DNA of 64,000 nt. Source: an uncultured Prevotellaceae bacterium. GTDB taxonomy: Bacteria > Bacteroidota > Bacteroidia > Bacteroidales > Muribaculaceae. Every line of letters begins with the position of its first letter. Positions within the stretch are counted from its first letter, which is position 1. The notes beneath the pieces were generated by a model. That model was not told the origin of the DNA and ran no database searches. It was given only the letters and a program-made list of their open reading frames with translations. This document shows, piece by piece, positions 53,565 through 63,863 of the stretch. The stretch spans positions 45,310 through 109,309 of the forward strand of contig CAMJJG010000003.1 in NCBI GenBank assembly GCA_946406035.1. Direction: 5' to 3'. The position numbers and the translations under genes were made by a program.

Positions 53565-54062
53565 ATGGAACTTTTCACGCCTGAATTCGGCTTGGTGTTC
53601 TGGATGTTCGTGGCATTCCTGTGCCTGTACGTCATCCTTGCCAAGTGGGCCTGGCCCTTCATCATCAAGTCGATGGAGGAGCGTGCCGACCTCATTGACA
53701 AGGGTGTGGCCTATGCACAAGAGGCCAAGTCTCACCTGGACAATGCCAAGGCCGAGGCCGACAAGCTGATAGCCCAAGCCCGCAACGAGCAGGCCGAAAT
53801 CCTGCGCGAGGCGTCAAAGATGCGCAACGAGCTCATCGAGAACGCCCGTGGCGAGGCCGCTGTCGAGGCCAAGAAGGTCAGCGAGGCTGCTCAGGTTTCC
53901 CTGGAGCAGTCCCGCAAGGAGGCCGAGAAGAAACTGCGCGCCGAGGTGGGCGACCTGGCACTGCAGATTGCCGAGAAGGTGATCCGCCGCAATATTGCCA
54001 GTGACGATGCCCAGCGGGCGCTTGTTGACCAATATCTGAGTGAGGTTGAGGCTAAAAACTAA
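53565..54062 (+). CDS. atpF: ATP synthase subunit b
   Basis: 165 residues. One N-terminal membrane helix (LVFWMFVAFLCLYVILAKWAW) and a long charged coiled-coil stalk (RADLIDKGVAYAQEAKSHLD and on). It is the peripheral stator of Fo. It ends 6 bases before atpH. Confidence 0.96.
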   Translation: MELFTPEFGLVFWMFVAFLCLYVILAKWAWPFIIKSMEERADLIDKGVAYAQEAKSHLDNAKAEADKLIAQARNEQAEILREASKMRNELIENARGEAAVEAKKVSEAAQVSLEQSRKEAEKKLRAEVGDLALQIAEKVIRRNIASDDAQRALVDQYLSEVEAKN

Positions 54063-54068
54063 CGCGAT

Positions 54069-54611
54069 ATGAGTGACGGACTGATTCCACGCCGATACGC
54101 TAAAGCGCTCTACAAGTACGCCGTCGAGAACGGTGACGCCCAGGAGATCTATGAACTCCTGAAGACGCTCAGTTTCCGCTACACCGCTATCGACGAACTC
54201 AAGCGCGCGGTGCTCAACCCCGAAATCTCTGACGAGGCCAAGGGGGCCTTCATGCTCAAGCTCGTGGGCGGCAAGCCCGGCAGCTCGCTCGACAAGTTCC
54301 TGCTGCTGTGCGTGCGCAACAACCGCGCCGAGTACTTGCAGAAGATTTCCCTCGCATACGTCGACCTGTACCGCGAGGCCCACGAGATTGCCCACGTGGT
54401 CATCACCACGGCAGTCCCCATGCCCGAGGCCGAGGTCAATGCCATTATCGACATCGTCAAGCGCCGCCTGGGAGCGATGGAGCTCGAGATCGAGCAGGTC
54501 ATCGACCCGGAATTGATAGGCGGGTTCACCGTCAAGATCAACGGACTGGTGCTCGACGCGTCGGTAAAGAGAGAATTGAATGAATTGCGATTACAATTGC
54601 AAAAGAAATAA
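54069..54611 (+). CDS. atpH: ATP synthase subunit delta
   Basis: 180 residues. Starts RRYAKALYKYAVENG, ends in the conserved GGFTVKINGLVLDASVKRELNELR, the OSCP/delta family end. It links the stator to the top of F1. 16 bases before atpA. Confidence 0.95.
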   Translation: MSDGLIPRRYAKALYKYAVENGDAQEIYELLKTLSFRYTAIDELKRAVLNPEISDEAKGAFMLKLVGGKPGSSLDKFLLLCVRNNRAEYLQKISLAYVDLYREAHEIAHVVITTAVPMPEAEVNAIIDIVKRRLGAMELEIEQVIDPELIGGFTVKINGLVLDASVKRELNELRLQLQKK

Positions 54612-54627
54612 CTGAATTTTTCTAGAG

Positions 54628-56223
54628 ATGATTAATCCCAGTGAAATATCTGATATACTGAAACAGCAACTCGTCGAGGATATCGCCAAGCGTCAGGTGG
54701 CCTTTGAGGAAGAAGGTACCGTCCTGGAGGTGGGCGACGGTGTGGCTCATGCCTATGGCCTGCACAATGTCGAGGCCAACGAACTGGTGCAGTTCGAGAA
54801 CGGCGTGACCGGCGTTGCCATGAACCTGGAGGAAAGTGACGTGGGCATCATCCTGCTCGATGAGGTGGACACCGTGACCGAGAACATGAAGGTTCGCCGC
54901 ACGGGTGAAATCGCCTCCATCGAGGTGGGTGAGGGCTTGCTGGGCCGCGTGATCAACGTGCTGGCCAAGCCCATCGACGGCAAGGGAAACATCGAGGGCA
55001 AGAAGTTGCGCCTGCCGCTGGAGCGCAAGGCTCCCGGCGTCATCTTCCGCCAGCCGGTGAACCAGCCGCTGCAGACGGGTCTCAAGGCCATCGACTCGAT
55101 GATTCCCATCGGCCGCGGCCAGCGTGAACTTATCATCGGTGACCGCCAGATCGGCAAGACCGCCATCGCGGTGGACACCATCATCAACCAGCGTGCGGGC
55201 TATGAGGCCGGCAAGCCGGTATATTGCATCTATGTCGCCATCGGACAGAAGGCGTCGACCGTGGCAGCGCTGGTCAACAAACTCGAGGAGAGCGGCGCGT
55301 TGCCCTATACCATTATCGTTGCCGCCACGGCAGCCGACTCGGCCTCGATGCGCTACTATGCACCCTTTGCCGGTGCCGCCATCGGCGAGTACTTCCGTGA
55401 CACCGGCCGTGATGCCCTGGTCATCTATGACGACCTGTCCAAGCATGCTGTGGCCTATCGTGAGATCTCGCTGATCCTCAAGCGCCCCTCGGGCCGCGAG
55501 GCTTATCCTGGCGACATCTTCTACCTGCACAGCCGCTTGCTCGAGCGTGCTGCCAAGATCAATGAGAACCAGGCCGTGGCCAGCGTGATGAACGACCTGC
55601 CCGAGCCTCTCAAGCCCATCGTCAAGGGTGGCGGCTCATTGACGGCACTGCCCATCATCGAGACCCAGGCCGGCGACGTGAGCGCCTATATCCCCACCAA
55701 CGTGATTTCGATTACCGACGGTCAGATCTATCTGGAGTCGGCCCTGTTCAACTCGGGAATCCGCCCGGCCGTGAACGTGGGTATCTCGGTATCGCGTGTG
55801 GGTGGTAACGCCCAGATCAAGTGCATGAAGAAGGTTGCCGGTACCCTCAAGATCGCCCAGGCACAGTATCGCGAGCTCGAGGCGTTCACCAAGTTTGGTG
55901 GCGACATCGACCCCGTTACCGCGCGCACCATCGACACGGGCCGCAAGAACGAGCGCCTGCTCGTGCAGCCCCAGTACACCCCGATGCAGGTCGAGGAGCA
56001 GGTGGCCATCATCTACTGTGGCGTTAACGGCCTGTTGCGTGACGTGCCCCTGGACAAGGTGGGCGAGTTTGAGAAACTGTTCATTGAGTACCTGCGTGGC
56101 AAGCACCAGAGCGACGTGCTCGACGTGCTGCGCGAGGGCAAGATTGACGATGAGGTCATGTCCAAGCTCAAGGCTGCCGCTGCCCAGATCTCGGCGCGAT
56201 ATGCCGACGTTGCCGCCAGTTAA
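54628..56223 (+). CDS. atpA: ATP synthase subunit alpha
   Basis: 531 residues. Non-catalytic nucleotide-binding partner of beta. P-loop GDRQIGKT (171-178); arginine finger region [19 protein letters not shown]. Also [20 protein letters not shown]. Length typical for Bacteroidetes (slightly longer than enterics). Confidence 0.98.
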   Translation: MINPSEISDILKQQLVEDIAKRQVAFEEEGTVLEVGDGVAHAYGLHNVEANELVQFENGVTGVAMNLEESDVGIILLDEVDTVTENMKVRRTGEIASIEVGEGLLGRVINVLAKPIDGKGNIEGKKLRLPLERKAPGVIFRQPVNQPLQTGLKAIDSMIPIGRGQRELIIGDRQIGKTAIAVDTIINQRAGYEAGKPVYCIYVAIGQKASTVAALVNKLEESGALPYTIIVAATAADSASMRYYAPFAGAAIGEYFRDTGRDALVIYDDLSKHAVAYREISLILKRPSGREAYPGDIFYLHSRLLERAAKINENQAVASVMNDLPEPLKPIVKGGGSLTALPIIETQAGDVSAYIPTNVISITDGQIYLESALFNSGIRPAVNVGISVSRVGGNAQIKCMKKVAGTLKIAQAQYRELEAFTKFGGDIDPVTARTIDTGRKNERLLVQPQYTPMQVEEQVAIIYCGVNGLLRDVPLDKVGEFEKLFIEYLRGKHQSDVLDVLREGKIDDEVMSKLKAAAAQISARYADVAAS

Positions 56224-56248
56224 TCCAGCAATCATTTAAGTTCGCAAG

Positions 56249-57133
56249 ATGTCAACATTAAGAGAACTCAAGACGCGAATAGGGTCGGTAGCCTCTACCC
56301 AGAAGACGACAAGTGCCATGAAGATGATCTCGTCGTCCAAGATGCGTAAGGCCACCGGCCAGCTGCAGCGGCTGTCTCCCTACCGCCACATGGTGCAACA
56401 CGTCATCAGCCACCTGCTGGTGACCGACCAGCAGTTTGACTCCCCGCTTATCGCCGAGCGTGAAGTGGGTCGTGTGGCACTCGTGGTGTTCGGTAGCGAC
56501 GATGGCTTGTGCGGCGGCTTTAACGTCAATATTTTCAAGCAGTTGCTTGCCAGCATCGAGGATGTGCGCAAGCAGTATGGTCAGCAGGTGGGCATCACCA
56601 TCGTGCCTGTGGGCAAGAAGATGACCAAGGCCGTTGAGAAAATCACCGGCAAGGACATCGCGATGGAGCGTGTGGCCCTTAACACCCGCAGCAACAGCGA
56701 GGAACTGTATGCCTTTACCGACTTGATGAAGACGCGCTTCCTGGAGCATACCTTTGACCGTGTCGAGATGCTCTACATGCACTTCATCTCGACGGGCAAG
56801 CAGGTGTTCACCCGCGAGCAGTTGCTGCCCGTGAGCTATCAGGGCCTGGCCGATAATGTTGACCCGCGCGCAGCCAATAGCCCCTGCCTGTTTGAGCCCG
56901 ACGCCAACACCATCTTTAACACCGTGCTGCCGCTGCACATCAAGTCGATGCTGCAGGATGTGTTCATCCAGAGCGCCGCAAGCGAGCAGAGCGCACGTGT
57001 GATGGCCATGCAGGCGGCGAGCGACAACGCCAAGGAATTGCTTGATGAGTTGCAGCTGGAGTACAATAAACTGCGTCAACAGGGCATCACCACCGAGCTG
57101 CTCGACATCCTGGGCGGCCAAGTGGAGCGCTAA
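56249..57133 (+). CDS. atpG: ATP synthase subunit gamma
   Basis: 294 residues. Central rotor shaft. N-terminal STLRELKTRIGSVASTQKTT and C-terminal RVMAMQAASDNAKELLDELQ are the two family helices. Last gene of the atp block; only 38 bases, without a hairpin, separate it from nuoI. Confidence 0.97.
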   Translation: MSTLRELKTRIGSVASTQKTTSAMKMISSSKMRKATGQLQRLSPYRHMVQHVISHLLVTDQQFDSPLIAEREVGRVALVVFGSDDGLCGGFNVNIFKQLLASIEDVRKQYGQQVGITIVPVGKKMTKAVEKITGKDIAMERVALNTRSNSEELYAFTDLMKTRFLEHTFDRVEMLYMHFISTGKQVFTREQLLPVSYQGLADNVDPRAANSPCLFEPDANTIFNTVLPLHIKSMLQDVFIQSAASEQSARVMAMQAASDNAKELLDELQLEYNKLRQQGITTELLDILGGQVER

Positions 57134-57171
57134 CGCTAAATGTAACGAAAACAAGAAAAAAAACAAGAAAT

Positions 57172-57714
57172 ATGAGCATTAAGGAGTATTTCGTCTCAAT
57201 CTTTAAAGGCTTTTTCAGCCTGATTAAGGGCATGGCGGTGACCGGCAAGGAACTGGTGACTCCCAAGGTGACAGAGCAATATCCCGAGAATCGCGCTACA
57301 CTGGACATACCCGAGCGGTTCCGTGCCACGCTTGAATTCATCTATGATGAGAACGGCGGGCACAAGTGTATCGCGTGCGGTAGCTGTGAGCGCAACTGCC
57401 CTAACCAGACCATCAGCATCACCAAGCGCATGGTCGAATTGCCCGACGGCAAGAAGAAAATGAAGCTCGACAAGTACATGTATGACTTGGGCAGCTGCAC
57501 CTTCTGTGGATTGTGCGTGCAGGTGTGTCCCACCAGTGCCATCAAGTTCAGCAACGACTTTGAGCAAGCAGTGTTCACTCGCGAGAAGCTTGTCAAGCAG
57601 CTCAATTATCTGCCCGAGAAGGACGACGCTCCCGCTCCCGCACCTGCCGCCAAGCCCGCGGCTCCCGCTGCCGACACTAAAGTAGAAGAACCTAAAGAAA
57701 ACAAAGAACAATAA
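57172..57714 (+). CDS. nuoI: Complex I subunit I (two [4Fe-4S] ferredoxin-type)
   Basis: 180 residues. Two cluster motifs: CIACGSCERNCP (Cys66, 69, 72, 76) and CTFCGLCVQVCP (Cys109, 112, 115, 119). It connects electron input to NuoB. A Pro/Ala/Lys-rich tail of about 30 residues (PAPAPAAKPAAPAA) extends the C-terminus. Because NuoE, F and G are missing, NuoI is the likely entry point for electrons from a ferredoxin-like donor (inference). It overlaps nuoJ by one base. Confidence 0.96.
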   Translation: MSIKEYFVSIFKGFFSLIKGMAVTGKELVTPKVTEQYPENRATLDIPERFRATLEFIYDENGGHKCIACGSCERNCPNQTISITKRMVELPDGKKKMKLDKYMYDLGSCTFCGLCVQVCPTSAIKFSNDFEQAVFTREKLVKQLNYLPEKDDAPAPAPAAKPAAPAADTKVEEPKENKEQ

Positions 57715-58229
57715 TGGAATCAGTAGGTAACATCATTTTGTACTTTATCGTTGCCATCGCCATCATCGTGTTCTCGGTGTTGACGGTCACCACGCGCAAG
57801 ATCCTGCGCTCGGCAACTTATCTGCTGTTTGTGCTTTTTGCCACAGCCATCATCTACTTCCAGATGGACTATCAGTTCCTGGGAGCGGTACAGATTGCCG
57901 TCTATGCCGGTGGTATCATGGTGCTGTTTGTGTTCGCCATCATGCTCACACAACACCCCGGCAAGGACGCCGATGCGCTGGCCAACCATCGCCGCTGGCT
58001 GGGACTGACGGCCGCGCTGGCGGGTGTAGCCGTGTGCGGTTACGGCCTGTTCAGCTATGCTGGCTTCGGTGGGCGACTGCTCAGCAGCGGGGTGGACATC
58101 AATATGGAAAAGATAGGCCAATTCCTGTTGAGTACCGACAAGTTTGGCTATCTGTTGCCTTTTGAGGCCATCAGTGTGTTGTTATTGGCTTGTATCATCG
58201 GTGGTGTGGTTATCGCCCGTCGCCGCTAA
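57714..58229 (+). CDS. nuoJ: Complex I subunit J
   Basis: 171 residues, five helices. RSATYLLFVLFATAIIYFQM and AVQIAVYAGGIMVLFVFAIM are family marks. Part of the membrane arm next to NuoK. Confidence 0.95.
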   Translation: MESVGNIILYFIVAIAIIVFSVLTVTTRKILRSATYLLFVLFATAIIYFQMDYQFLGAVQIAVYAGGIMVLFVFAIMLTQHPGKDADALANHRRWLGLTAALAGVAVCGYGLFSYAGFGGRLLSSGVDINMEKIGQFLLSTDKFGYLLPFEAISVLLLACIIGGVVIARRR

Positions 58230-58249
58230 ACAAACGTGATTAGAAGATT

Positions 58250-58561
58250 ATGGATTTGACACTGTTTATGTATCTCATTCCCAGCCTCGTCATGTTTGGC
58301 TGTGGCGTTTATGGCTTCATTACCCGCAAGAACATGATTGCCATCATGATCTCGCTGGAGCTGATGCTCAACTCGGTCGATATCAACTTTGTGTTGTTTA
58401 ACCGTTACCTGTTCCCGGGTCAGATGGACGGCATGTTCTTCTCGCTGTTTGCGATTGCCATCGCGGCAGCCGAGACGGCCCTTGCCCTTGCCATCATCAT
58501 CAATGTGTTCCGCATTGCCAAGAACGTGGACATCAACCAAATCACTAAACTGAAATTCTAA
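58250..58561 (+). CDS. nuoK: Complex I subunit K
   Basis: 103 residues, three helices. It has the two conserved glutamates in IAIMISLELMLNSVDINFV and AIAAAETALALAIIINVFR used in proton transfer. 5 bases before nuoL. Confidence 0.96.
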   Translation: MDLTLFMYLIPSLVMFGCGVYGFITRKNMIAIMISLELMLNSVDINFVLFNRYLFPGQMDGMFFSLFAIAIAAAETALALAIIINVFRIAKNVDINQITKLKF

Positions 58562-58566
58562 CGATT

Positions 58567-60564
58567 ATGCCACTGAGTTTAGCAATTATAGTTGTAGCAT
58601 TACCCCTGTTGATGTTCCTGTTCCTGGGACTCGCCGGGGTGAAAATGGGTAGAAAAATCACGGGTGTGATTGGTGTGCTGGCCATGCTGGTCGACACTGT
58701 ACTTGCCTATGGCGTGGCGTTGACCTACTTCTTTGGCAGCGGCCAGGGACAGATGGTGGACGGCGTTCGCCAGGCTGTCGTCGTGGCCAATCCCGCCTGG
58801 TTGTCGTTTACCGACACGCTGGTCGTGCGCATGGGTGTCCTTGTTGACCCCATCGCCGCAATGATGCTCGTGGTCATCACCACGGTATCGTTGATGGTGC
58901 ACCTCTACAGCCTCGGGTACATGAGCGACCATGACGGCAACGCCGAGAAGGGATTCCAGCGTTACTATGCCTTCCTGGCCTTGTTCACCTTCTCGATGCT
59001 GGGACTGGTGGTGGCTACCAACATTTTCCAGATTTTCGTATTCTTTGAGATGGTGGGTCTGTCGTCCTACCTGCTTATCGGTTTCTATTACTCGACCCCT
59101 GCCGCCAACCATGCCAACAAGAAGGCTTTTATCGTGACCCGTCTGGCCGACCTGTTCTTCCTGTTGGGTATCATGATTCTGAGCTATTACACCGGCACGT
59201 TCGACTTCGACAAGCTGGTGTTCGGTCCCACGATGTCGGGTAGCCTCGATACGGCCCAGAGTGCCATCAGCACAGCCGGGGGCGCAACCTTCATGGGCTG
59301 CTCGGTAATGGCCTGGGCGTTGACGTTCATCTTTATTGGCGGTGCCGGCAAGAGTGCAATGTACCCGTTGCACATCTGGCTGCCCGACGCCATGGAGGGT
59401 CCCACCCCCGTGTCAGCTCTGATTCATGCCGCCACGATGGTTGTGGCTGGTGTGTTCCTGGTGGCAAGGTTGTTCCCGCTCTATGTGCTCGTGCAGGGTG
59501 CGATGAACATCATCCTGGTCGTTGGCGCCTTCACGGCCTTCTATGCCGCCGCCATTGCTTGCACCCAGAGTGACATCAAGCGTGCGCTGGCCTTCTCGAC
59601 CATCTCACAGATTGCCTTCATGATGACCTCACTCGCCGTTAGCTCCAATAACAACTCGCTCATCGAGATTCACGAGGGCTACGGCTTGGGCTACATGGCC
59701 TCGATGTTCCATCTGTTCACCCACGCCATGTTCAAGGCGCTGCTCTTCCTGTGCGCTGGTGCCATTATCCATGCCGTTCACAGCAATGAGAACGACAAGA
59801 TGCACGGCCTGCACAAGTACATGCCCATCACCAGCATCTGCTTCTTGATTGGCTGTCTGGCCATCGCGGGCATTCCCCCGTTTGCCGGCTTCTTCAGTAA
59901 GGATGAGATTCTCGTCGCTGCCTATGAGCGCGGCCTGGGTTGGGGCCTGTGGATGTCGATGGTGGCTTGCATGACCGCTTTCTACATGTTCCGCATCTAT
60001 TACCTTATCTTCTTTTGGAAGAAACATGAGGTTCATGATGAGCATCACGCTCCCAAGGATCAGCCCTGGACGATGACGCTGCCATTGATTATCCTGGCTG
60101 CCATCTCGTGTGTTGCCGGTTGGGCACCCTTCAGCGACCTGGTAACCTGGGACGGCAAGGCATTGCACACTGCTATCAACTGGACTGTTGCTGGCTCTAG
60201 TGTCGCTGTCGCCCTTGTGGGCATCGGTCTGGCCACGGCTATGTACTACAAGGAGAATTCCTTGCCCGACCGCTTGGCCAACTCGATGCATGGCCTGTGG
60301 CAAGCCAGCTACAAGCGCTTCTACATGGACGAGCTCTACCAGTTCATCACCCACAAGGTGATCTTCCAAGCCATCTGTGTGCCCATCGCCTGGTTCGACC
60401 GTCACATCATCGACGGCTTCATGAACCTGCTGGCCGACGTTACCAACAACGTCTCCTTCGGCATCCGCCGCTTGCAGTCGGGTACTATCCAGGGTTATGT
60501 GTTCATCTACATGATAGGAGCCCTGTTGCTCGCCGTCATCACAATGATATGTATCATGTTCTAA
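58567..60564 (+). CDS. nuoL: Complex I subunit L (antiporter-like)
   Basis: 665 residues, about 16 helices. HIWLPDAMEGPTPVSALIHA, FFEMVGLSSYLLIGFYY, and the lysine-containing AFSTISQIAFMM region mark the Mrp-antiporter-like proton pump; the C-terminus carries the long lateral helix region (RRLQSGTIQGYVFIYMIGAL). Full length. Confidence 0.97.
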   Translation: MPLSLAIIVVALPLLMFLFLGLAGVKMGRKITGVIGVLAMLVDTVLAYGVALTYFFGSGQGQMVDGVRQAVVVANPAWLSFTDTLVVRMGVLVDPIAAMMLVVITTVSLMVHLYSLGYMSDHDGNAEKGFQRYYAFLALFTFSMLGLVVATNIFQIFVFFEMVGLSSYLLIGFYYSTPAANHANKKAFIVTRLADLFFLLGIMILSYYTGTFDFDKLVFGPTMSGSLDTAQSAISTAGGATFMGCSVMAWALTFIFIGGAGKSAMYPLHIWLPDAMEGPTPVSALIHAATMVVAGVFLVARLFPLYVLVQGAMNIILVVGAFTAFYAAAIACTQSDIKRALAFSTISQIAFMMTSLAVSSNNNSLIEIHEGYGLGYMASMFHLFTHAMFKALLFLCAGAIIHAVHSNENDKMHGLHKYMPITSICFLIGCLAIAGIPPFAGFFSKDEILVAAYERGLGWGLWMSMVACMTAFYMFRIYYLIFFWKKHEVHDEHHAPKDQPWTMTLPLIILAAISCVAGWAPFSDLVTWDGKALHTAINWTVAGSSVAVALVGIGLATAMYYKENSLPDRLANSMHGLWQASYKRFYMDELYQFITHKVIFQAICVPIAWFDRHIIDGFMNLLADVTNNVSFGIRRLQSGTIQGYVFIYMIGALLLAVITMICIMF

Positions 60565-60600
60565 AATCAACGGTCTAACAAAATAGAAAGGATATATCAA

Positions 60601-62127
60601 ATGGAAATTTTCAATAATATACTGATTTACTTTGTGATCGTGCCTCTGTTGACACTTGGAGGCCTGGCCCTGTGCAGCAACCGCGGCATCAAGGCCATCA
60701 GGACCGTTGCCGTTGTCGGCGCCAGTGTGCTGATGGTGCTCGCCGTGTGGCTCGTTAGCATCTTCCTGCAAGCCCGCGGCGCTGGCGATACCAGCGAGAT
60801 GATCCTGCGCAGCGATGTGATGTGGTATGAGCCGTTCAACATCCACATGGCGCTCGGCGTTGACGGCGTCAGCGTGGTGATGATCCTGCTGTCGGCCTTC
60901 ATCGTGTTTGCCGGCGTGTTCGCCTCGTGGAAGATGAACCCGCTGCCCCGGCAGTTCTTCATGTGGTTCTTCTTGTTGTCCACGGGTGTGTTTGGCTTCT
61001 TTATCTCGATTGACCTGTTCACGATGTTCATGTTCTATGAGGTCGCCTTGATTCCCATGTACCTGTTGATTGGCGTGTGGGGTAGCGGCAACAAGAACTA
61101 CAGCGCCATGAAGCTGACGCTCATGCTCATGGGTGGCTCGGCCTTCCTGATGCTCGGCCTGATTGGTATCTACTTCCACTCGGCTCCCGAGGGTCAGCCC
61201 TTGACGATGAACATCCTCGACATTGCCCATAACAATGCCATCCCCCATGGCTGGCAGTATGTGCTGTTCCCGCTGACGTTTGTCGGCTTTGGTGTGCTGG
61301 GTGCTATGTTCCCGTTCCACACCTGGTCGCCCGACGGTCATGCCTCGGCGCCCACGGCGGTGTCGATGCTGCACGCCGGTGTGTTGATGAAGCTGGGTGG
61401 TTACGGCTGTTTCCGCATTGCTATCTACCTGATGCCGTTTGCTGCCAACGAGCTGGCATGGATCTTCCTGCTGCTGACGGGCTTCAGCATCGTCTATGGT
61501 GCGTTGAGTGCCTGTGTGCAGACCGACCTCAAGTACATCAATGCCTATTCCAGCGTCAGCCACTGTGGTATGGTGCTGTTTGCCATCCTGATGTTCAACA
61601 CCACGGCGATGACTGGTGCCGTGCTGCAGATGCTGTCGCACGGTCTGATGACGGCCCTGTTCTTTGCTCTGATCGGTATGATCTATGGCCGCACCCACAC
61701 GCGTGACATCCGTGACATGGGCGGCATGATGCACATCATGCCCTATTTGGGCGTGGGCTATGTGATCGCCGGTTTGGCATCGCTGGGTCTGCCGGGCTTG
61801 AGCGGTTTCGCTGCCGAGATGACCATCTTCTTTGGCTCGTTCCAGCATACCGACACCTTCCACCGCGTGCTCACCATCATGGCGACGACCTCGATTGTTG
61901 TGACGGCGGTTTATATCCTGCGCGTTGTCGCCAAGCTGCTCTTTGGCGAGGTACAGGATGAGCACCACCGCACCCTCACCGACGCCAGCTGGGAGGAGCG
62001 CCTCTCGACCGCCACGCTGATTCTTGCAGTGGCAGCCATCGGTTGCTTCCCCAACTTCTTTATTAATATCATCAACAGCAGTTTTGAGCCCGTAGTCAAG
62101 GCCCTCCAGGCTGCTCTGCCCGTGTGA
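60601..62127 (+). CDS. nuoM: Complex I subunit M (antiporter-like)
   Basis: 508 residues. MFMFYEVALIPMYLLIGVWG carries the key Glu; FPFHTWSPDGHASAPTAVSM and YSSVSHCGMVLFAI are conserved. A proton-pumping subunit of the membrane arm. Confidence 0.97.
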   Translation: MEIFNNILIYFVIVPLLTLGGLALCSNRGIKAIRTVAVVGASVLMVLAVWLVSIFLQARGAGDTSEMILRSDVMWYEPFNIHMALGVDGVSVVMILLSAFIVFAGVFASWKMNPLPRQFFMWFFLLSTGVFGFFISIDLFTMFMFYEVALIPMYLLIGVWGSGNKNYSAMKLTLMLMGGSAFLMLGLIGIYFHSAPEGQPLTMNILDIAHNNAIPHGWQYVLFPLTFVGFGVLGAMFPFHTWSPDGHASAPTAVSMLHAGVLMKLGGYGCFRIAIYLMPFAANELAWIFLLLTGFSIVYGALSACVQTDLKYINAYSSVSHCGMVLFAILMFNTTAMTGAVLQMLSHGLMTALFFALIGMIYGRTHTRDIRDMGGMMHIMPYLGVGYVIAGLASLGLPGLSGFAAEMTIFFGSFQHTDTFHRVLTIMATTSIVVTAVYILRVVAKLLFGEVQDEHHRTLTDASWEERLSTATLILAVAAIGCFPNFFINIINSSFEPVVKALQAALPV

Positions 62128-62172
62128 TGTGATGAAAGTGTTTAACCTGATAAAAATAGCTAAGATATAGAT

Positions 62173-63642
62173 ATGATGGATTATTCACAATTCTTGTTGA
62201 TGCCGCAGGAGATAGGCCTGTTGCTGGTTTTCCTGCTCGTTTTCATCTATGACACTTTCATGCCTGAGCGCAGTCAGCGTTACATGCCCGTGTTCTCGGT
62301 CATCATGATGGCGCTCTACACGATATACTGCTTCTGTGCCCCGGTTGGGGTGGGAGAGGCCTTTGGCGGCATGTTTGAGTCCAATGCGGCAACTTGGGTG
62401 ATGAAGAACATCCTCAACGTGGGTGTCGTGCTGGTGCTCCTGCAAGCCGTGAAGTGGACCAACAGCGACTTTGTTAGCGTTCGCCGCGGCGAGTTCTATG
62501 AGTTGATTCTGTTGACGCTGCTGGGCATGTTCCTCATGATCTCGGCGCGCCACTTCCTGCTGTTTGTCATCGGTCTGGAGACCGCTTCGCTGCCTATCGC
62601 TGCGCTGGCGGCCTTCGAGAAACGCTACTATGAGTCCCACGAGGCTGCTGCCAAGTACATCTTCACGGCGATCTTCTCGTCGGCGATTTTCTTGCTGGGC
62701 ATCTCGTTTGTGTATGGTATGAGCGGTTCGCTCTACTTCAAGGACATAGCTACGGCGCTCATCGGCAACCGTTCGGCACTGTTGATCGCATCGCTGGCCT
62801 TTGTCCTCGCTGGTGTGGGCTTCAAGCTCTCGCTTGTGCCCTTCCACCTGTGGACGGCCGACGTTTACCAGGGTGCTCCCACGGCAGTGACGAGCTACCT
62901 GTCGGTCATCAGCAAGGGCGCTGCCGCCTTCTCGTTCCTGGTGATTCTGGTACAGGTGTTCGGCTCGGCCTACAGCCAGGTGTGGGAGTGGATGCTCTAT
63001 GCCGTGATCATCCTGACCATCACGCTGGGTAACCTGTTCGCCATGCGTCAGCGCAACCTCAAGCGCTTCCTGGCGTTCTCGTCGATTTCCCAGGCTGGCT
63101 ATATCATGCTTGGCGTGATTGCCGTCAACGTGATGGGCATGAGCTCGATGATTTACTATGTGCTGGTCTACATCTTCAGCAACCTCGCCGCCTTTGGCGT
63201 GATTGCTGCCATTGAGCGCCAGACGGGTCGTGTCACCATGGACGACTACAACGGCCTGTTCAAGACCAACCCCTGGCTCGCCTTCACGATGATGCTTGCC
63301 ATGTTCTCGCTGGGTGGTATTCCGCCGTTTGCGGGCTTCTTCAGCAAGTTCTTCATCTTTGTGGGCGCTTGCCATCAGGGATCGGTGGCCATCTATGCAC
63401 TGGTGCTCATCGCGCTGGTCAACACCATCATCTCCCTGTATTACTACTTGCTGGTGGTCAAGGCGATGTTCATCCGCCAGGATGATTGCGTGATTCCCAC
63501 CTTCAAGAGCCATTGGACCGAGCGTGCCGGCCTCATCCTGTGTGTGCTGGGCATCATCTTCATCGGTCTGCTGAGTTGCATCTACACCGCCATCAACGGC
63601 AGTGTTGATGCCATCAGCTCCATGTTCGCGGTTATTCAATAA
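62173..63642 (+). CDS. nuoN: Complex I subunit N (antiporter-like)
   Basis: 489 residues (ATG at 62173; a second ATG follows directly). SARHFLLFVIGLETASLPIA, VPFHLWTADVYQGAPTAVTS and AFSSISQAGYIMLGVI mark NuoN. Last gene of the array, followed by a hairpin at 63728. Confidence 0.97.
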   Translation: MMDYSQFLLMPQEIGLLLVFLLVFIYDTFMPERSQRYMPVFSVIMMALYTIYCFCAPVGVGEAFGGMFESNAATWVMKNILNVGVVLVLLQAVKWTNSDFVSVRRGEFYELILLTLLGMFLMISARHFLLFVIGLETASLPIAALAAFEKRYYESHEAAAKYIFTAIFSSAIFLLGISFVYGMSGSLYFKDIATALIGNRSALLIASLAFVLAGVGFKLSLVPFHLWTADVYQGAPTAVTSYLSVISKGAAAFSFLVILVQVFGSAYSQVWEWMLYAVIILTITLGNLFAMRQRNLKRFLAFSSISQAGYIMLGVIAVNVMGMSSMIYYVLVYIFSNLAAFGVIAAIERQTGRVTMDDYNGLFKTNPWLAFTMMLAMFSLGGIPPFAGFFSKFFIFVGACHQGSVAIYALVLIALVNTIISLYYYLLVVKAMFIRQDDCVIPTFKSHWTERAGLILCVLGIIFIGLLSCIYTAINGSVDAISSMFAVIQ

Positions 63643-63727
63643 ATATTGATAGATTTAATTTAACTTCTGATATTATTTAGCATAACCAAGCAGTTATTCT
63701 TGCTAAAAGAATAAAAATGAGAAAATG

Positions 63728-63759
63728 GGAGAGCACCGCGGTTGTCCGCCGTGCTCTCC
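63728..63759 (+). terminator. Hairpin after nuoN
   Basis: Arms ggagagcac (63728-63736) and gtgctctcc (63751-63759) with an inner cgcgg/ccgcc stem; weak T content after. Confidence 0.7.
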
Positions 63760-63803
63760 TGCTGTTATATAGTTCCAGCCATGCTTGGGGGGAGTGGAAA
63801 CAG

Positions 63804-63837
63804 CAAGGGACGCCCCTCTGTGGTGAAGCGTCCCTTG
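63804..63837 (-). terminator. Hairpin after efp
   Basis: Perfect 10-base arms caagggacgc (63804-63813) and gcgtcccttg (63828-63837), downstream of the minus-strand efp gene. Confidence 0.65.
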
Positions 63838-63863
63838 AGTATTGTGTGGAATGAAGCTTTCTA

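Noticed and set aside
59629..61968. Long minus-strand frame opposite nuoL-nuoM
   Set aside because: Antisense to two conserved membrane subunits; His/Gln/Asp-rich as expected for the complement of membrane protein codons.
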